A DNA stretch of 64,000 bases from assembly GCF_027595985.1 (NCBI RefSeq), contig NC_073303.1, positions 94,744,591 through 94,808,590 on the forward strand, given 5' to 3'. A program made the translations under genes and the position numbers. The stretch is from Sorex araneus. Lineage: Eukaryota; Chordata; Mammalia; Eulipotyphla; Soricidae. Positions 11,400 through 22,829 of the stretch are shown here, piece after piece. Each line of letters starts with the position of its first letter. Position 1 is the first letter of the stretch. Under the pieces are notes generated by a model that saw only the letters and a program-made list of their open reading frames with translations, did no database searches and had not been told where the DNA came from.

Positions 11400-12560
11400 G
11401 AATGTTTATCCATTAATTATTGACATTAGAGAACCTGGGCTGGTTGTTAAAATACAGGTACCTGGACATAATCTATATCTTGTCTTTGGTGACTGGAAAT
11501 TTGCATTATACAAGTCATCCTAAATGTATGAAAGCTTCCAATATAGTATCTTGGAGGTTTTGGATTGCAGACAAAAAAAATGCAAATATGTTTAGGCAAA
11601 AGAAAATTTGTTTTTGGAAAGACTCTTCAACAAATGGCATTAGAAAAACTGAATAATCACCTAGAAAAGAATACAATTAAATGATCATCTTAAACCATGC
11701 ACAAAATTTAACTCAAAATTAAGGGAATACTTAGGTGTTAGACCCAATTCATAAAATATGCCAAATAAATCTAGCAAAACACTTCTTGATAATAGACTCA
11801 GTGTTGTCTTCTATGAATCTACTCTACTGGCAAGGGAAACAAAAGCAAAAGTAAACAAATGGGATTTTTTTTAATTAAATCACTGTAAGATACAGTTACA
11901 AGCTTTCATGTTTGAGTTACAATCATACAATGTTCAAATACCCATCCCTCCACCAGTGCACATTCCCCACCACCAATCTCCCCAGTATACCCACTTTCCC
12001 ACCCTCCCTCAGCCTCCATGTCAGACAATTTTCCCCAAACTCTCTCTATTTGGGGGCATTATGGTTTGCAACACAGATATCAAGAGAGGATTATGTCAAA
12101 CTAAAAAGCTTCCAAACTGTGGTAAATTAATACTGTTAAAACAAAAGGACATCTTTATGAATAGAAAAAGTACTCTGATACCACTATCTTAGAAAGGGAT
12201 AATAGTTAATCTATGCAGAGCTCTGAAAGTATTCAACAACAAACAAAGCAACAACTGGATCAAAAAATCAGAAGAACTGAACAGGCTCTTCACTTAAAAA
12301 AGATGTAGAGGTAACCAATGTACACACAGAAAAAAAATTGTATCACCTATTATTAGTAAGAGAATACAAACCAAAATAACAATGAGATGTCATCTCAAAC
12401 ATTGGAGAGCAACCTTTATCAAAAATTCCAGAAATGACAAGAGCTAGTAGGGGCACTTCTGGAGAAAACACTAAGGAGATTTACTAAAATATTAAAACTA
12501 AAATTTGATAAAATCTAGCAATTCCATTCTTTTATTTATAGCACAATAACAACCATTAAT
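11400..12560 (+). mobile_element. Old L1 ORF2 remnant, split by a younger L1
   Basis: The plus-strand sequence decodes in pieces to the end of ORF2. Just before the inserted 11866-12090 block there is a lysine-rich KxKxNKW-like stretch; the matching continuation (LCQTKKLPNC) follows it. The remnant then carries the AACAGGCTCTTCACTT and ACCAAAATAACAATGAGATG motifs typical of L1. Frames are broken, so it is dead. Confidence 0.7.
11866..12090 (-). mobile_element. L1 3' UTR fragment (family A), inserted in older L1
   Basis: Minus-strand family A 3' end: T-rich run, CACTGTAAGATACAGTTAC, CCATCCCTCCACCAGTGCAC, GGTTTGCAACACAGATATC. It interrupts the ORF2 remnant around it. Confidence 0.85.
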
Positions 12561-12607
12561 TTGAAACAATGTATAAAACTATATATACTGTCATACTATT
12601 TATAGTT

Positions 12608-12860
12608 GAATGGAGCGATAGCCCAGCAGGTAGGGCATTTGCCTTGCACGCAACTGACCCGGGTTTGATTCCTCCATCTCTGTTGGAGAGCCTGGCATTC
12701 TACTGAGAGTATCCCACCCACACAGCAGAGCCTAGCAAGCTCCCCATGACATATTCGATATGCCAAAAACAGTAACGAGTCTCACAATGGAGACATTACT
12801 GGTGCCCGCTTGAGCAAATCATTGAACAACCGGACAACAGTACTACAGTGCTACAGTGCA
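12608..12860 (+). mobile_element. RTE-tailed tRNA SINE, full length
   Basis: Head TGGAGCGATAGCCCAGCAGG with B box GGTTTGATTCC. The body CAGAGCCTAGCAAGCTCC ... CATATTCGATATGCCAAAAA matches the RTE 5' region at 21.15-21.21 kb. The tail ATGGAGACATTACTGGTGCC ... matches the RTE 3' end at 24.06-24.12 kb, and a TACAGTGC repeat closes it. Confidence 0.92.
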
Positions 12861-12997
12861 ATTTAAATCAGTTAAGACTTGGAAATGATTCACATATACA
12901 ACATTAGATAAATAAATACAGATGTTCTCAATATATGTTTACACACAGTTAACTACTACTCTTTCTTCTAGTTGATTTTTTTGTTTATTTGTTTTTA

Positions 12998-13097
12998 AAC
13001 TAGTGGTGCTTGGAGGGGTCACTGTTCCAGGGATTCAACTGGGATTGGCCCTATGTAAGATAACTGCCTGCGCTCTATGTCATTACTTTGGTCCTGC
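12998..13097 (-). mobile_element. Old tRNA-SINE relic
   Basis: Minus-strand remnant with GTGGTGCTTGG, CCAGGGATTCAAC, and GTAAGATAACTGCC in the order seen in decayed poly(A)-type SINEs. Confidence 0.4.
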
Positions 13098-13294
13098 ATT
13101 GTATTTATTTTTTGCTGTTGTTGCAATGCACCAGGAGTTATATATTAAGTTATAGTACTCACGCGCAGTTAGTTGTTGGGGCAAGAATCAGGTCAACATT
13201 GCTGGCACTGAACTCATGGTCTCACTTAGACAAGGTATGCAGTGCCCCAGTGTATTACATACCCAGTTCAGCCTTTAAAAAGCTGAACTATTGT

Positions 13295-13510
13295 TTTTTG
13301 CTATAACATGGATGAAAGAAGAGGGACAAGCTTAATGTAATATGTCATAAGGAGAAAAGAAAATACCAGTGATCTCACCCATAAGTGATACGTAAAGAAA
13401 CAAAGCAGGAGAACTGGCAATGTCCAAGTAAAACAAACCTCAGTCTAACCACAGAACTGAGGTTATCAAGGGGGTAATGTTTGATGAATAGTAAGCTATA
13501 AATAAAAATT
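13295..13510 (+). mobile_element. L1 ORF2 3'-end fragment
   Basis: AACATGGATGAAAGAAGAGG ... CATAAGGAGAAAAG ... GATCTCACCCATAAGTGAT is the stretch at the end of L1 ORF2 also seen at 15150 and 25650. Confidence 0.55.
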
Positions 13511-14989
13511 CTCTGATCTCTACAAAATCATTATTATTCTATAATTCTTCATAGTTTTCATTTAAGCTCTGACCATACAATACATCACTTTACCTCCATT
13601 TCTTTCTCTGGAGCATGTATTGACTATCTTCCATGGATAGTACCTAGGGTGCATAGTAATGAATAAACTTAATTCCTAACATTGAAGCATTTAACAACAC
13701 ACAATCCGTTTCATTTTTAAACCATTTTAAGCAGGAATGTACCGGGTCAGAATATGTGCTTTAACTGATCAGTTGCAAATTCTCTAAGTTTCTGTCCTCT
13801 TGGCCAGAGCTATAAAATAATAGCAGTATCTCCAAGGTAACTAACTGCCTGACAGTGAGATAAAAGTTTCTTCTCAGAAGTAGACTAGGGTTGGTTTACT
13901 GCAGAGGACTTGTCAGCACAAGCATTGCCATAGTCCGTGGTTTTTCGATAGTTAAAAACACTGAAGCAACACAACTTTGTGGTCAGGTGTTAGATTACTT
14001 CCTCTTTTGTGTTTCTGCAAAACATTCAACAGAGCCAGTTTTATATTGGGTAGAGGGTAACGCCCTTTGATGTTTTCCTTTTCTTTTTCTTTTTTCTTTT
14101 AGAATTATGATATAAGGAGTATCAGAGGATACTATACATCTAAAATGAATCTGTGTTTTGTGAAACTTTTAGGTAAAAACTCAAATTTTTTAAAGCACAT
14201 AAGACCCCAATAATGTGAAATAAGACCAAAAAGTGTACATTAGACTGGAGGCTATTTCTAGAATGCTTGGGGAAAAGACACTTTTCCCTGTTCCTTTCCT
14301 CACATGTAAACATAAATCTTAAATTTCCTTTGCAAAGTTGTAATGAGCATTCTATGTAACTGGGTTACATAGAATAAATCTTACATTCTCTGAAAAAATC
14401 ATATTGGATACAGAAATATCACATCACATGAAATTCATGTTCTGATTTCACCTTTAACAGGGACTCGCAGTTCTGGTCATTATAATTTCTAATGAATTCC
14501 CATTTTATTCTGTTGATTCCATGAAAACATACATTTTCTGAACACTTACTTTGCATCAAGTCACATATTTGTTGCTGGAGATTACAAAACAGAATAAGAT
14601 ACTGTTATTTTAATCGGGGAGGTAGGCTTTTACTAAGACATTATTGTAGAGTTTTCACTAGAAAATCAGTTTTTCTGAGTTCTCCCACTCTGAATCCCTA
14701 CCCCCACTAGTGCTCAGTCTCTCTCTCTTAATCTTTATTTTAAGCAAGAAATTCAGTTCAATTTTGCAAATCAAGTATGAATGCTGAAAAATCAGTGAGA
14801 AACTATGTAAACTACTTTTGAGCAAAATGAATTCAAATTGTAAGAAATATTATACAAATTACAATATTTTTTGAGGGAAGGGGGCCAGACCCTTCTAAAC
14901 TGATACATTAGTAATGAAGGAAATCTGAGAGCATAAATTATAATAAAATTTTAAAACAAGTAATAAAAGTACTGCAATGAGTCTGTATA

Positions 14990-15470
14990 TAAATTGTAGA
15001 TTTTAACATGCAGAAGACACCATTAGTCAAGCTATGAGAACACCCCACTGTCTATGAACAGATGACTACTAAGGATGTTGTCATAAATATGCACAGTGAA
15101 ACAACTAATTTATAAGAGAAAAACAAAATCATGCAATTTACCACTATGTGGATGGAACTGGAGTGTTTTGTGTCAAATGAAGTCAGTCAGAAGGAGAAAG
15201 ACAGATACAGAAGGAACTCTTTCATATGTGGGATATAAAGAAGCATAGTTATGAGAATAACAAGTGGTCTAAGACAACAAAAAACTGGTCTACAGACTGA
15301 GTCTACAAAATGAACTCACCAAGGGGGGGGGTTTGGTGGGAGGGGACTCTGAGACACCAGTGGAGAGAAGTAGACACTTTGGTGGAGAGTGCGGTGTTGG
15401 GACATTGTAGGCACAAAACCCTTTCATTAAAAATACTGTCAATCATGGTGCCTCAAAATTTTTAAATTCA
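14990..15470 (+). mobile_element. L1 3'-end fragment
   Basis: Covers the end of ORF2 (CACCCCACTGTCTATGAACA ... GTGAAGTCAGTCAGAAGGA-like, CTCTTTCATATGTGGGATAT) and a 3' UTR with GGTTTGGTGGGAGGGGACTC, ending ATTAAAAATACTGTC. Degraded. Confidence 0.7.
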
Positions 15471-15560
15471 AAATGCTATTAGAGATTTAATTATTCTATC
15501 ATAATCTGAACATCAGACACTCCAGTATTATAACCAGGGAATTAAAGTGAGTGGGTTAAA

Positions 15561-15725
15561 GGTCTAGAGCAATAGTCCAGCAAGTAGGGCTCTTGCCTTA
15601 CATGCTGCTGACCAGATTCAATTCCCACAATCTCATATAGATCCCTCAAGAACCAACAGAAGTGATTCCTCCAGAAGTAGGCCCTCAGTATTGTTGGGTC
15701 TGGCCCTCTTCCCCCCAAAAAAACC
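15561..15725 (+). mobile_element. Poly(A)-type tRNA SINE
   Basis: Head GGTCTAGAGCAATAGTCCAG, B-box region CAGATTCAATTCCC, then CAGAAGTGATTCCTCCAGAA. Fairly diverged and in plus orientation. Confidence 0.75.
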
Positions 15726-17593
15726 TAAATGAAGTGAGTGTATTTTTAAAAATGTACATTCTATCCTGTCTGGACAGTTTCCTGATTTTTTTTTGCTTCT
15801 TCTTAGTGAATCATTCAACTGAATTATTATCATGTCTTCCTGATATATACTTGAAAATTCCTATCCCTGCCCCATATTACCTACAAAGTATTCCATTTAC
15901 TGGCATTCTGATATTATTATCTGATTATAACTCATATGCTGAACATAATTTAATTCTCATAAAACTAAACCATTTTGAAGATTCTTCAAAACCATGCCCT
16001 TGCATTTATTCACATTACTCATGACAAATACCCTGAAGCAGGTGGTATGGCCAGTTGATGACAGTAGCTATTTATAAATATAAAGATAGGTCTTTCTTAC
16101 AATCCGAGGCACACATTTTGTTACAGAGAGCTGATTGAAATGAAATCAGTAAAAGTTATTGACTTTGTTTATGGCAGTCTGATATCAAAGATATTAAGCT
16201 AATTCAATATTTCAAAGGATCTTGCCACTTTTCAACTTAGAAGAATAAAGAATAAGTGAGAAAGCTGTTCAGTTTCCTAGAAAGACATGTTGTGTAATTT
16301 CAGATGTGAGCAGAAAGCAGTGGAAAAAGAATGGCCCTTACTTCCTAGAGGGTTCAGCCAGGGGTTGTAAATAATTGCCCAATTACCACACCTGAGATAC
16401 AGAATTTGAGTTTTCTTAGAAGCTCTTACCATAGGGAACCAAGCTCTTACATTGACCCATCAGTGCATTTTAGAACTTCTGTGAACTCATTGTGTCTCCC
16501 ATAACTTCCAGTTCTAAACAGCAGAGGTTTGAAGTGAATTGAGGCTCTTCTGTCCCTGTTTCAGTACTGACTGTTGGGCAGAGAGGGTAAGATGGTTCAG
16601 CGATCAATATACATTTGGAAAGGAACTACCTCAATATTCAGACTTTTCCAAGATCAGGGACTTAAAATCTGCTGCCATGCTTGAAAGGGATTTTTGGGGT
16701 GTCTTCTAAAGAGAAAAAATAAGCATACTATCTACTGAAAGATGGAATGGTAAATAGACAAAGGATTATAAATTATGTAACCATATCACTTCCTTTCAGT
16801 GCACATCTGCTGTCAATGCCCCATCCATTGTTCTCTGATAGTCATGCTTCCTATGGGAGAGATTTGCTTCCTTATTGCAGAGACATTATGCTTAACCATT
16901 TGTTTGATTTAACAAAGAAATGGGAGTTTAATGTCAAATACTACTTATCAAAAGAAACTTTAAAAACGATTGTATATATCTACCAGATTTTTATCCGTTT
17001 TCTTCTGCATCTAAAAGAGCATTTCCCTGACAAAGGACTGACCCTTTTGGAATAGAGGGACAATGATTAGAGATTGTCAATTTCCAGTTTACACATAACA
17101 AGATATATTGTTGTTCAAAAAAAGAAACATAATCAAAAGGAATAATGCAGAATATAAGCCTTTTTAGTAAGGATTTGACCTCAAAATAAGACGAAGCATA
17201 TATAGATCAGGTTAAGCGAAGAAGCAAAACCATTAGTTATAACATAAAACATGAGTTTGTTTGCTAGTTTGTTTGTTACAACATTTATCACAACACAAAT
17301 TGTTGTGATAAATGGCTTTCCTCCAACTCCTTCCAGATCATTAGCATTTTGGGGGCATTATCCAAATGAAGTTTTCTGGTAGGTGTGGCAAAGAGCCCAA
17401 TGATACTACCATGCACTAGGCTTTATGCTGATCTAGGAAACTATAAGAGAAAATGAATAAGGCATGGTTCCATTTTCTGAGGATCAGAGCACATTAGGAG
17501 AAACCAACATCTATAAGAATCCAGTCTACTAACTGCATCTGTCTTGTATGCTCCAAAAGAAAATTGCAGACAGCTATATGACCTAGAAATTGG

Positions 17594-17764
17594 ATTTTTT
17601 TTTCTTTTTGTGTCACACCTGGCGATGCACAGGGATTACTCCTGGCTCTGTACTCAGTAATCAACCTTGGCTGTGCTCCAGGGACCATATAGGATGTTGG
17701 GAATCAAACCCAAGTTGGCCTCGTGCAAGGCAAACGCCCTACCCACTGTGCTATTGCTCCAGTC
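17594..17764 (-). mobile_element. Poly(A)-tailed tRNA SINE, full length
   Basis: Minus-strand copy from a T-rich start and GTGTCACACCTGGCGATG to GCTATTGCTCCAGT. A perfect 12-bp target duplication CCTAGAAATTGG lies at 17582-17593 and 17765-17776. Confidence 0.93.
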
Positions 17765-17947
17765 CCTAGAAATTGGTCTTGGTGGATCAGAAGGGCTGCT
17801 TAAAGTAAGTTAAATGTGATGCCTCCAATTTTGTTCTTCTTGCTTCAAGTTTCTTTGGGAATTGGAGCTCTTTTGTGCTTCCACATTAATCCCATGCCTA
17901 AATTCAGGGTTTGGTTTTGTTCTTTTTTTAAGGGTAAGGGAGAGGGA

Positions 17948-18120
17948 GTGTAGAGAGATATTATAGCAGGCAGGGCACTTGTCTTGTATGTGGCTGACCC
18001 AGGGTCTGTCCCTCGCACTCCATATGGGCTGCTGAGTCCAGCCATGAGTGATTCCTGAGAATAAAGCCAAGAGTAACCCCTGAGCATTGTCAAAAAACTA
18101 ATAAAAAAAAGTTAAAAAAT
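17948..18120 (+). mobile_element. Poly(A)-tailed tRNA SINE
   Basis: GTGTAGAGAGATATTATAGC head, GGCTGACCCAGGGTCTGTCC, body GAGTGATTCCTGAGAATAAA, A-rich tail. Confidence 0.8.
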
Positions 18121-18568
18121 TGCTGTTTATACACCCAAGAATAGTAGAGATAAGTACCAGGAGGTTAGCTCCATGGCTTGGAAGCTGGCCTCACATGCTG
18201 GGGGAAAAGAGAGTTCAGATAGACAGAGAAGGGAACACAAGTAAAGGGTGTTTGGAGGACCCGCTCCATATGTGCTGAAAGTAGACTATAGACTGGACAC
18301 GATGGCCACTCAATACCTCTATTGCAGACCACAATACCCAGAAGGAGAGAGAGAACAAAAAGGAATGCCCCACCACAGAGGCAGGGTGGGCGAGGATGGG
18401 AGGGTAAGGTGGGGGTGTTGGGAGGGATACTGGGATTATTGGTGGTGGAGAATGGGTATCTGTGGAGGGATGGGTATTCGATCATTGTGTGACTGGAACA
18501 CAAGCACAAAAATTTATAAGTCTGTAACTGCACCTCACGGTGATCCACTAATAAAATTTTTTTTTTAA
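18121..18568 (+). mobile_element. L1 3' UTR, family A
   Basis: Plus-strand L1 3' end: CATGCTGGGGGAAAAGAGAG, GACCCGCTCCATATGTGCTG, GATGGCCACTCAATACCTCT, GGAGGGATGGGTATTCGATC, CACCTCACGGTGATCCA, then a T/A-rich end. It is colinear (inverted) with 37971-38340. Open frames here are incidental. Confidence 0.88.
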
Positions 18569-19145
18569 AGAAAAGAAGGTGATCCCAGAGGCCGCATGTG
18601 TGTGGTCTCACCGCAGCTACATGAGCATGATTCTAGACGCCAGCTAAACTACTTTTGGTACCGGCAGCTCCTTGCAGAAATGTCTCCAGATTGAGAACTA
18701 AGCCGCGGCCCCATGCCTGCCCAGGAGGCATTCTCTCTCGCCTTTTCCTTGCCAGAGGTGAAGGACATGGCAACCGCCATATTATGAGGACCACTAATGA
18801 GAGATATAAGCTTGCAATGATCTAATTTCCGGAAGAAACTTCCCTGGACTTAGTTGCTAAAATACAGAAATCCAAAACCGACATCATATCTCTTCACAGC
18901 AGGTCTGACTCTAGTGGGGAAGTCCTAACAATAATAGTGAATTTTTTGTTGAAATATTGAATGTAACCAAAGTAAAGAGAAAGTAAAGTGAAATTTATCA
19001 GTTACACAAGCTGTGGTGGGTGGGTGGGGGGATGGGAGGTATACTGGGTTTCTTTGGTGGTGGAATATGTGCACTGGTGAAGGGATGGTTGTTTCAGCAT
19101 TGTATAACTGAGAGTTAAGCCTGAAAGCATTGTAAAAAAAGAAAG
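18569..19145 (+). mobile_element. L1 3' UTR, family B
   Basis: It ends in the same terminal motif (GCACTGGTGAAGGGATGG, TTGTATAACTGAGAGTT) but has a different internal sequence: CTTCCCTGGACTTAGTTGCT ... CAATAATAGTGAATTTTTTG ... AAGTAAAGTGAAATTTATC. The internal part matches the inverse of 61870-62320. Adjacent copies of A and B mark at least two L1 3' UTR lineages. Confidence 0.82.
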
Positions 19146-19571
19146 AAAAGAAACTGCAGTATAGTATTTCCCCTGTGCTTTCTTTAATGTTTTATGTTAT
19201 TCTTGGCAGTAGTTTGAATAAACATATTAATATTCTAATCCATAAATATAAGATATGATATTTTTACCATTTTCTTATTTCCCCCATACTTTCTTTAATG
19301 TTTTATTGTATTCTGTGCACAGGCTTTCACCCTCTTTGTTAAATATTCAGTTATTTTTGATACTATTATATAATGAGAAATGGGTGAGTTCATAATTAGT
19401 ATACAAAAAATCTGATGTTTGTATATTGATTTTCTATGCTGCAACTTTACTTAATTTAATATTATAGAAGGTTTTTTTTGAGCCATCTTTGGCATTTTAT
19501 AGGACTATGATAATATCATTGCTTGATAATAACAAGCAAAGATAATTTGTATCTTTATAAATCTTTACAAA

Positions 19572-19735
19572 TGGAGGCCACATCTTGTCCTGTTTAGGGC
19601 TTACTGCGGGCTGCAAGCTCAGGAATCACTCTTAGAAGTGCTCAAGGGACCACATGTTGTGATGGGGAGCAAGGTGGTCTGGGGAGCATGGTCTGATCCA
19701 TGTAGATAAACTCCTTATTCTTTGTGTTAATTCAT
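19572..19735 (-). mobile_element. Diverged tRNA-SINE fragment inside L1
   Basis: GGGCTTACTGCGGGCTGCAA, GCTCAGGAATCACTCTTAGA and GTGCTCAAGGGACCACATG are recognisable; the head side is lost. Confidence 0.5.
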
Positions 19736-19804
19736 TAACCCCCCAAATAAAGATAATTTTACTTCTTCCTTTCTGCTTTTTATATATTTTATTTCTTTTC
19801 TTTT

Positions 19805-19979
19805 CTTTTTTTGCTTTTTAGGTCACGCCCAGTGATGATCATGGCTCAGTACTCTTGGCTCAGTACTCAGGAATTACTCCTGGTGGTGTCAGAGAACCAT
19901 ATGGGATGCCAGGGATCAAAACAGGGTCAGCCTCGTGCAAGGCAAATGCCCTACCCACTGTACTAATGTTCTGGCTCCA
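19805..19979 (-). mobile_element. Poly(A)-tailed tRNA SINE inside L1
   Basis: GCTTTTTAGGTCACGCCCAG to CCCACTGTACTAATGTTCTG; a complete minus-strand copy nested in the older L1. Confidence 0.85.
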
Positions 19980-20359
19980 TTATTTATTTTTCCTTGCATC
20001 CTGTCTCTGGGTAGTAGTTCTTCCAGCATGATGTTAGATAGAAGTGATAAGAATAAGCTGAAATTAACTCCTTTCTCCCATCCACATGTACAACTTCCAC
20101 TAATACTGGAGGGCTGAGAATTCTATAGCAGATTCTTTTAGAAACAGTTATTGATAGTATTCAGAGGTTCTAAAGGTTCTGAAGCCACTTCCACATATAT
20201 TTTAATCCAGTTATTCATTATACAAAGACTGTTAACTTCTTATATGACAAGGACTATTCAAGGATAGTGTGAATATCACTGTGACTACAGAAATGATGTA
20301 ACAAAATTGTCTGACTCCCTGAATCTTATGTTGTTACTACATATTGTATTTCATTTGCT

Positions 20360-20885
20360 TATAAGTGGATAGTAATGGAGAGTACCATGCTAAGTAAAAT
20401 GAATCAGAAACAGAGGGACAGACATAGAATGACTGCACTCATTTGTGGAATATAAAATAACATAATATGAGGCTGACACCCAATGACAGTAAGTAGACAA
20501 AAGGACCAGGAATATTGCTCCATAGGTGGAAGCCTGCCTAATGAGCTGGGGGAAAAGATAGCTGGAATAGAGAAGGTATCACTAAGTCAATGATAGTTGG
20601 AGGGATCATTCGAGATGGGAGATGTGTGCTGAAAGCAGATAAAGGACCAAAGGTGATAGCCTTCTCAGTATCTATATTGCAAACCATAATGCCCCAAAGT
20701 AGAGAGAGTATACGGGAAATTGTCTGCCGCAAAGGCAGGGGGAGGGCTGGGATGGGGGGAGATAGTGGAGATATTGGTGGTGGAAAATACGCACTGGTGG
20801 AGGGATGGATGTTCGATCATTGTATCACTGAAACTCAAAGATTAAAACTCCATAACTGTATTTCCTGGTGATTCAATTTAAAAAA
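20360..20885 (+). mobile_element. L1 3' end with ORF2 terminus (family A)
   Basis: End of ORF2 (CAGAAACAGAGGGACAGACA, CACTCATTTGTGGAATATAA), then the family A 3' UTR (ATGAGCTGGGGGAAAAGATA, GGAGGGATGGATGTTCGATC, GGTGATTCAATTT). Confidence 0.85.
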
Positions 20886-21325
20886 GGATTGTATTTCATA
20901 TTAGAAATAATAAATGGTACATCATGCTGCATAATGAAAAGAGCTAAAGAGAAGTATAAAGTAGGGAAAGACTAGAGAGTGTGTATGTATAGAGACTGAT
21001 TTAGTGACCAAGAGATTGTGAAAAGAACTAGGAGATAAGGAAGAAAATTTTGAATATTATGAGGATATTCCCCCCTCGATGGTTTACTGCCTAATTGTGG
21101 TGAGGGGTGGCAACAGTACCAACTGGCAAAGAGCAAATCAGCATGCCACCCACAAGGCAGAGCCTGGCAAGCTACCTGTGGCATATTCCATATGCCAAAA
21201 ATGTAAAAAAAAATGGTCCTCATTCCCCTGACCCTGGAAGAGCCCCCAATACGGCAGCATTGAGAATGATGAACAAGGAAAGGCTGATAAAATCTCAGGG
21301 CTGAACTAGGCTGCCAAAGCGAAGA

Positions 21326-21778
21326 ATGACTAAAATGACTCTCTGCACTTTTAACACATGTAAGCTAGCATCGGAAGCATCCATTGAGGACCTGATGGTG
21401 CAAGCACAGAAGATCAAGTATGATGTCATTGGATTGACTGAGATGAGAAGGCATCGATCACATCATGCCATTTTCGACACTGGAGAAGAACTCTTCCTTG
21501 GAACATGTAACAGTAGAGGCATCAGTGGTGTTGGTGTCCTCATCAACATGAACTTGGCCATGAGCATTGATTTGTTTAAATGCCTAACAACTCGAATTGG
21601 ACGTTTATGTTTGAATAGATGTGGCTCATTGCTGGCAGTATCTATCTTCATCGTCTATGCACCAACATCCAACTACAATGAAGAAGAAATTGAGAAGTTC
21701 TACATGGAGCTGGAGAAGTTCTATAAAGAAGACCACACCTTCTACCTGGTCATTTTTGTAATTTTAATGCCAAGATAG
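21326..21778 (+). pseudogene. RTE endonuclease domain, N-terminal part
   Basis: Apurinic/apyrimidinic-like endonuclease that would nick target DNA to start reverse transcription. The start TLCTFNTCKLASEASIED is the usual fold entry, KYDVIGLTEMRR carries the catalytic Glu, and SIFIVYAPTSNYNEEE is the YAPT block. Just after the last recognisable residues a frameshift destroys the GDFNAK-type motif, which continues in another frame at about 21755-21780. Further stops follow before the next piece. Confidence 0.88.
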
Positions 21779-21879
21779 GACTAAGGAGATCTTCCAAATA
21801 ACTCATCACGATGGAGCCACCGCCTAGAATGGAATGAACAGGGTGAGAGACTGTCTGAGTTCATCATGTTGACAAAGAC

Positions 21880-22821
21880 ATGGTAACTCGCAGTTCCAGA
21901 AGGCTGAATTCAAACGTTGGACATGGAAGTCTCCCGGTGGACAGGTCCACAATGAAATTGATCACATCATATTCAATTGATGGTTTTGCCCGACTGATAT
22001 CGCTATTGTCCCAAAACTCCAGACAGGATCAGACCTCCGTCTCCTTCGTGCGAAATTCTACTTCATGCAGTGGAGAGAAAGAACTGAAAAGTTTAAGAGA
22101 AGAACTCCCAGAACGACCACCAACTTGGAGCTCTTTGGCACTATTGCAGCAGTATGGGAAGATACTGTCATTGACAATATCAACAAAGAATATGAATCAA
22201 TTGGTTCAGCACCTCCATGACTGTGCGAGGAATGCCGAGAGTAAGAAAGCCACAAAAAGACGCTTGTCTTTGGAAACTCTCGAGCTCATTCACCAACATG
22301 GTTTGGTGCGAGCCTCAGGCAATCACAAGCTAATGTCTGAGCTCACAAAGCTGTGCAGAGAAGCTATAAAGGAAGACCTCAAAGACAGAAGAGCAGCAGT
22401 GTTGGCTGATGCGGCAGAAGCCGGGAAAAGTATTTGCAATGCCCACCTGTCCTTCGTCAACTATAAGACCAAGACAACTTTCCTCCAATGTCCTGATGGA
22501 TCTATCACATCTTCCAGAAGAGCAATGGAGAAGGTTTTCCACCACATCTACACGGATCTCTTTGATAGCCACATCCACCTGCCTGTATACCAAATTCCAC
22601 AGGATGGATATGTTGTTCCCAGCGTTCTCCCTTCCGAAATCTTACACACTGTTTTGTCAGTAAAGAAGCGTACAGTGCCCGGTCCAGACAAAGTCAGACC
22701 CAAACACCTGAAGAATCTGCAACCAGTACTCGTCAATATACTGGCTCAGCTCTTCACAAGCTACATGTCTGAATGCAAGGTTCCATCCCAATGGAAAACC
22801 AGCAGGATTGTTTTGTTGTAA
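21880..22821 (+). pseudogene. RTE end of endonuclease and start of reverse transcriptase
   Basis: The NEIDHI motif of the endonuclease (catalytic Asp-His) is readable near 21950-21970, partly in an alternate frame. The long linker follows, with TKRRLSLETLELIHQHG and CREAIKEDLKDRRAAVLADA. The reverse-transcriptase entry block is VPGPDKVRPKHLKNL and the next is ECKVPSQWKTSRIVLL. A frameshift in a G-rich run (about 22820-22835) ends the piece. The linker and RT blocks are highly similar to RTE elements of nematodes, as recalled. Confidence 0.88.
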
Positions 22822-22829
22822 AAAAAGGG

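Larger units (their letters stand above)
19290..20115 (-). mobile_element. Old L1 ORF2 remnant, split by two SINEs
   Basis: Antisense L1 ORF2: GTATATTGATTTTCTATGCT, GCAACTTTACTTAATTT, then TTTACTTCTTCCTTTCTGCT and GATGTTAGATAGAAGTGATA. SINEs at about 19572-19735 and 19805-19979 interrupt it. Confidence 0.75.

Noticed and set aside
18165..18611. 148-codon minus-strand frame and its plus-strand counterpart
   Set aside because: Both lie in the L1 family A 3' UTR, which is non-coding.
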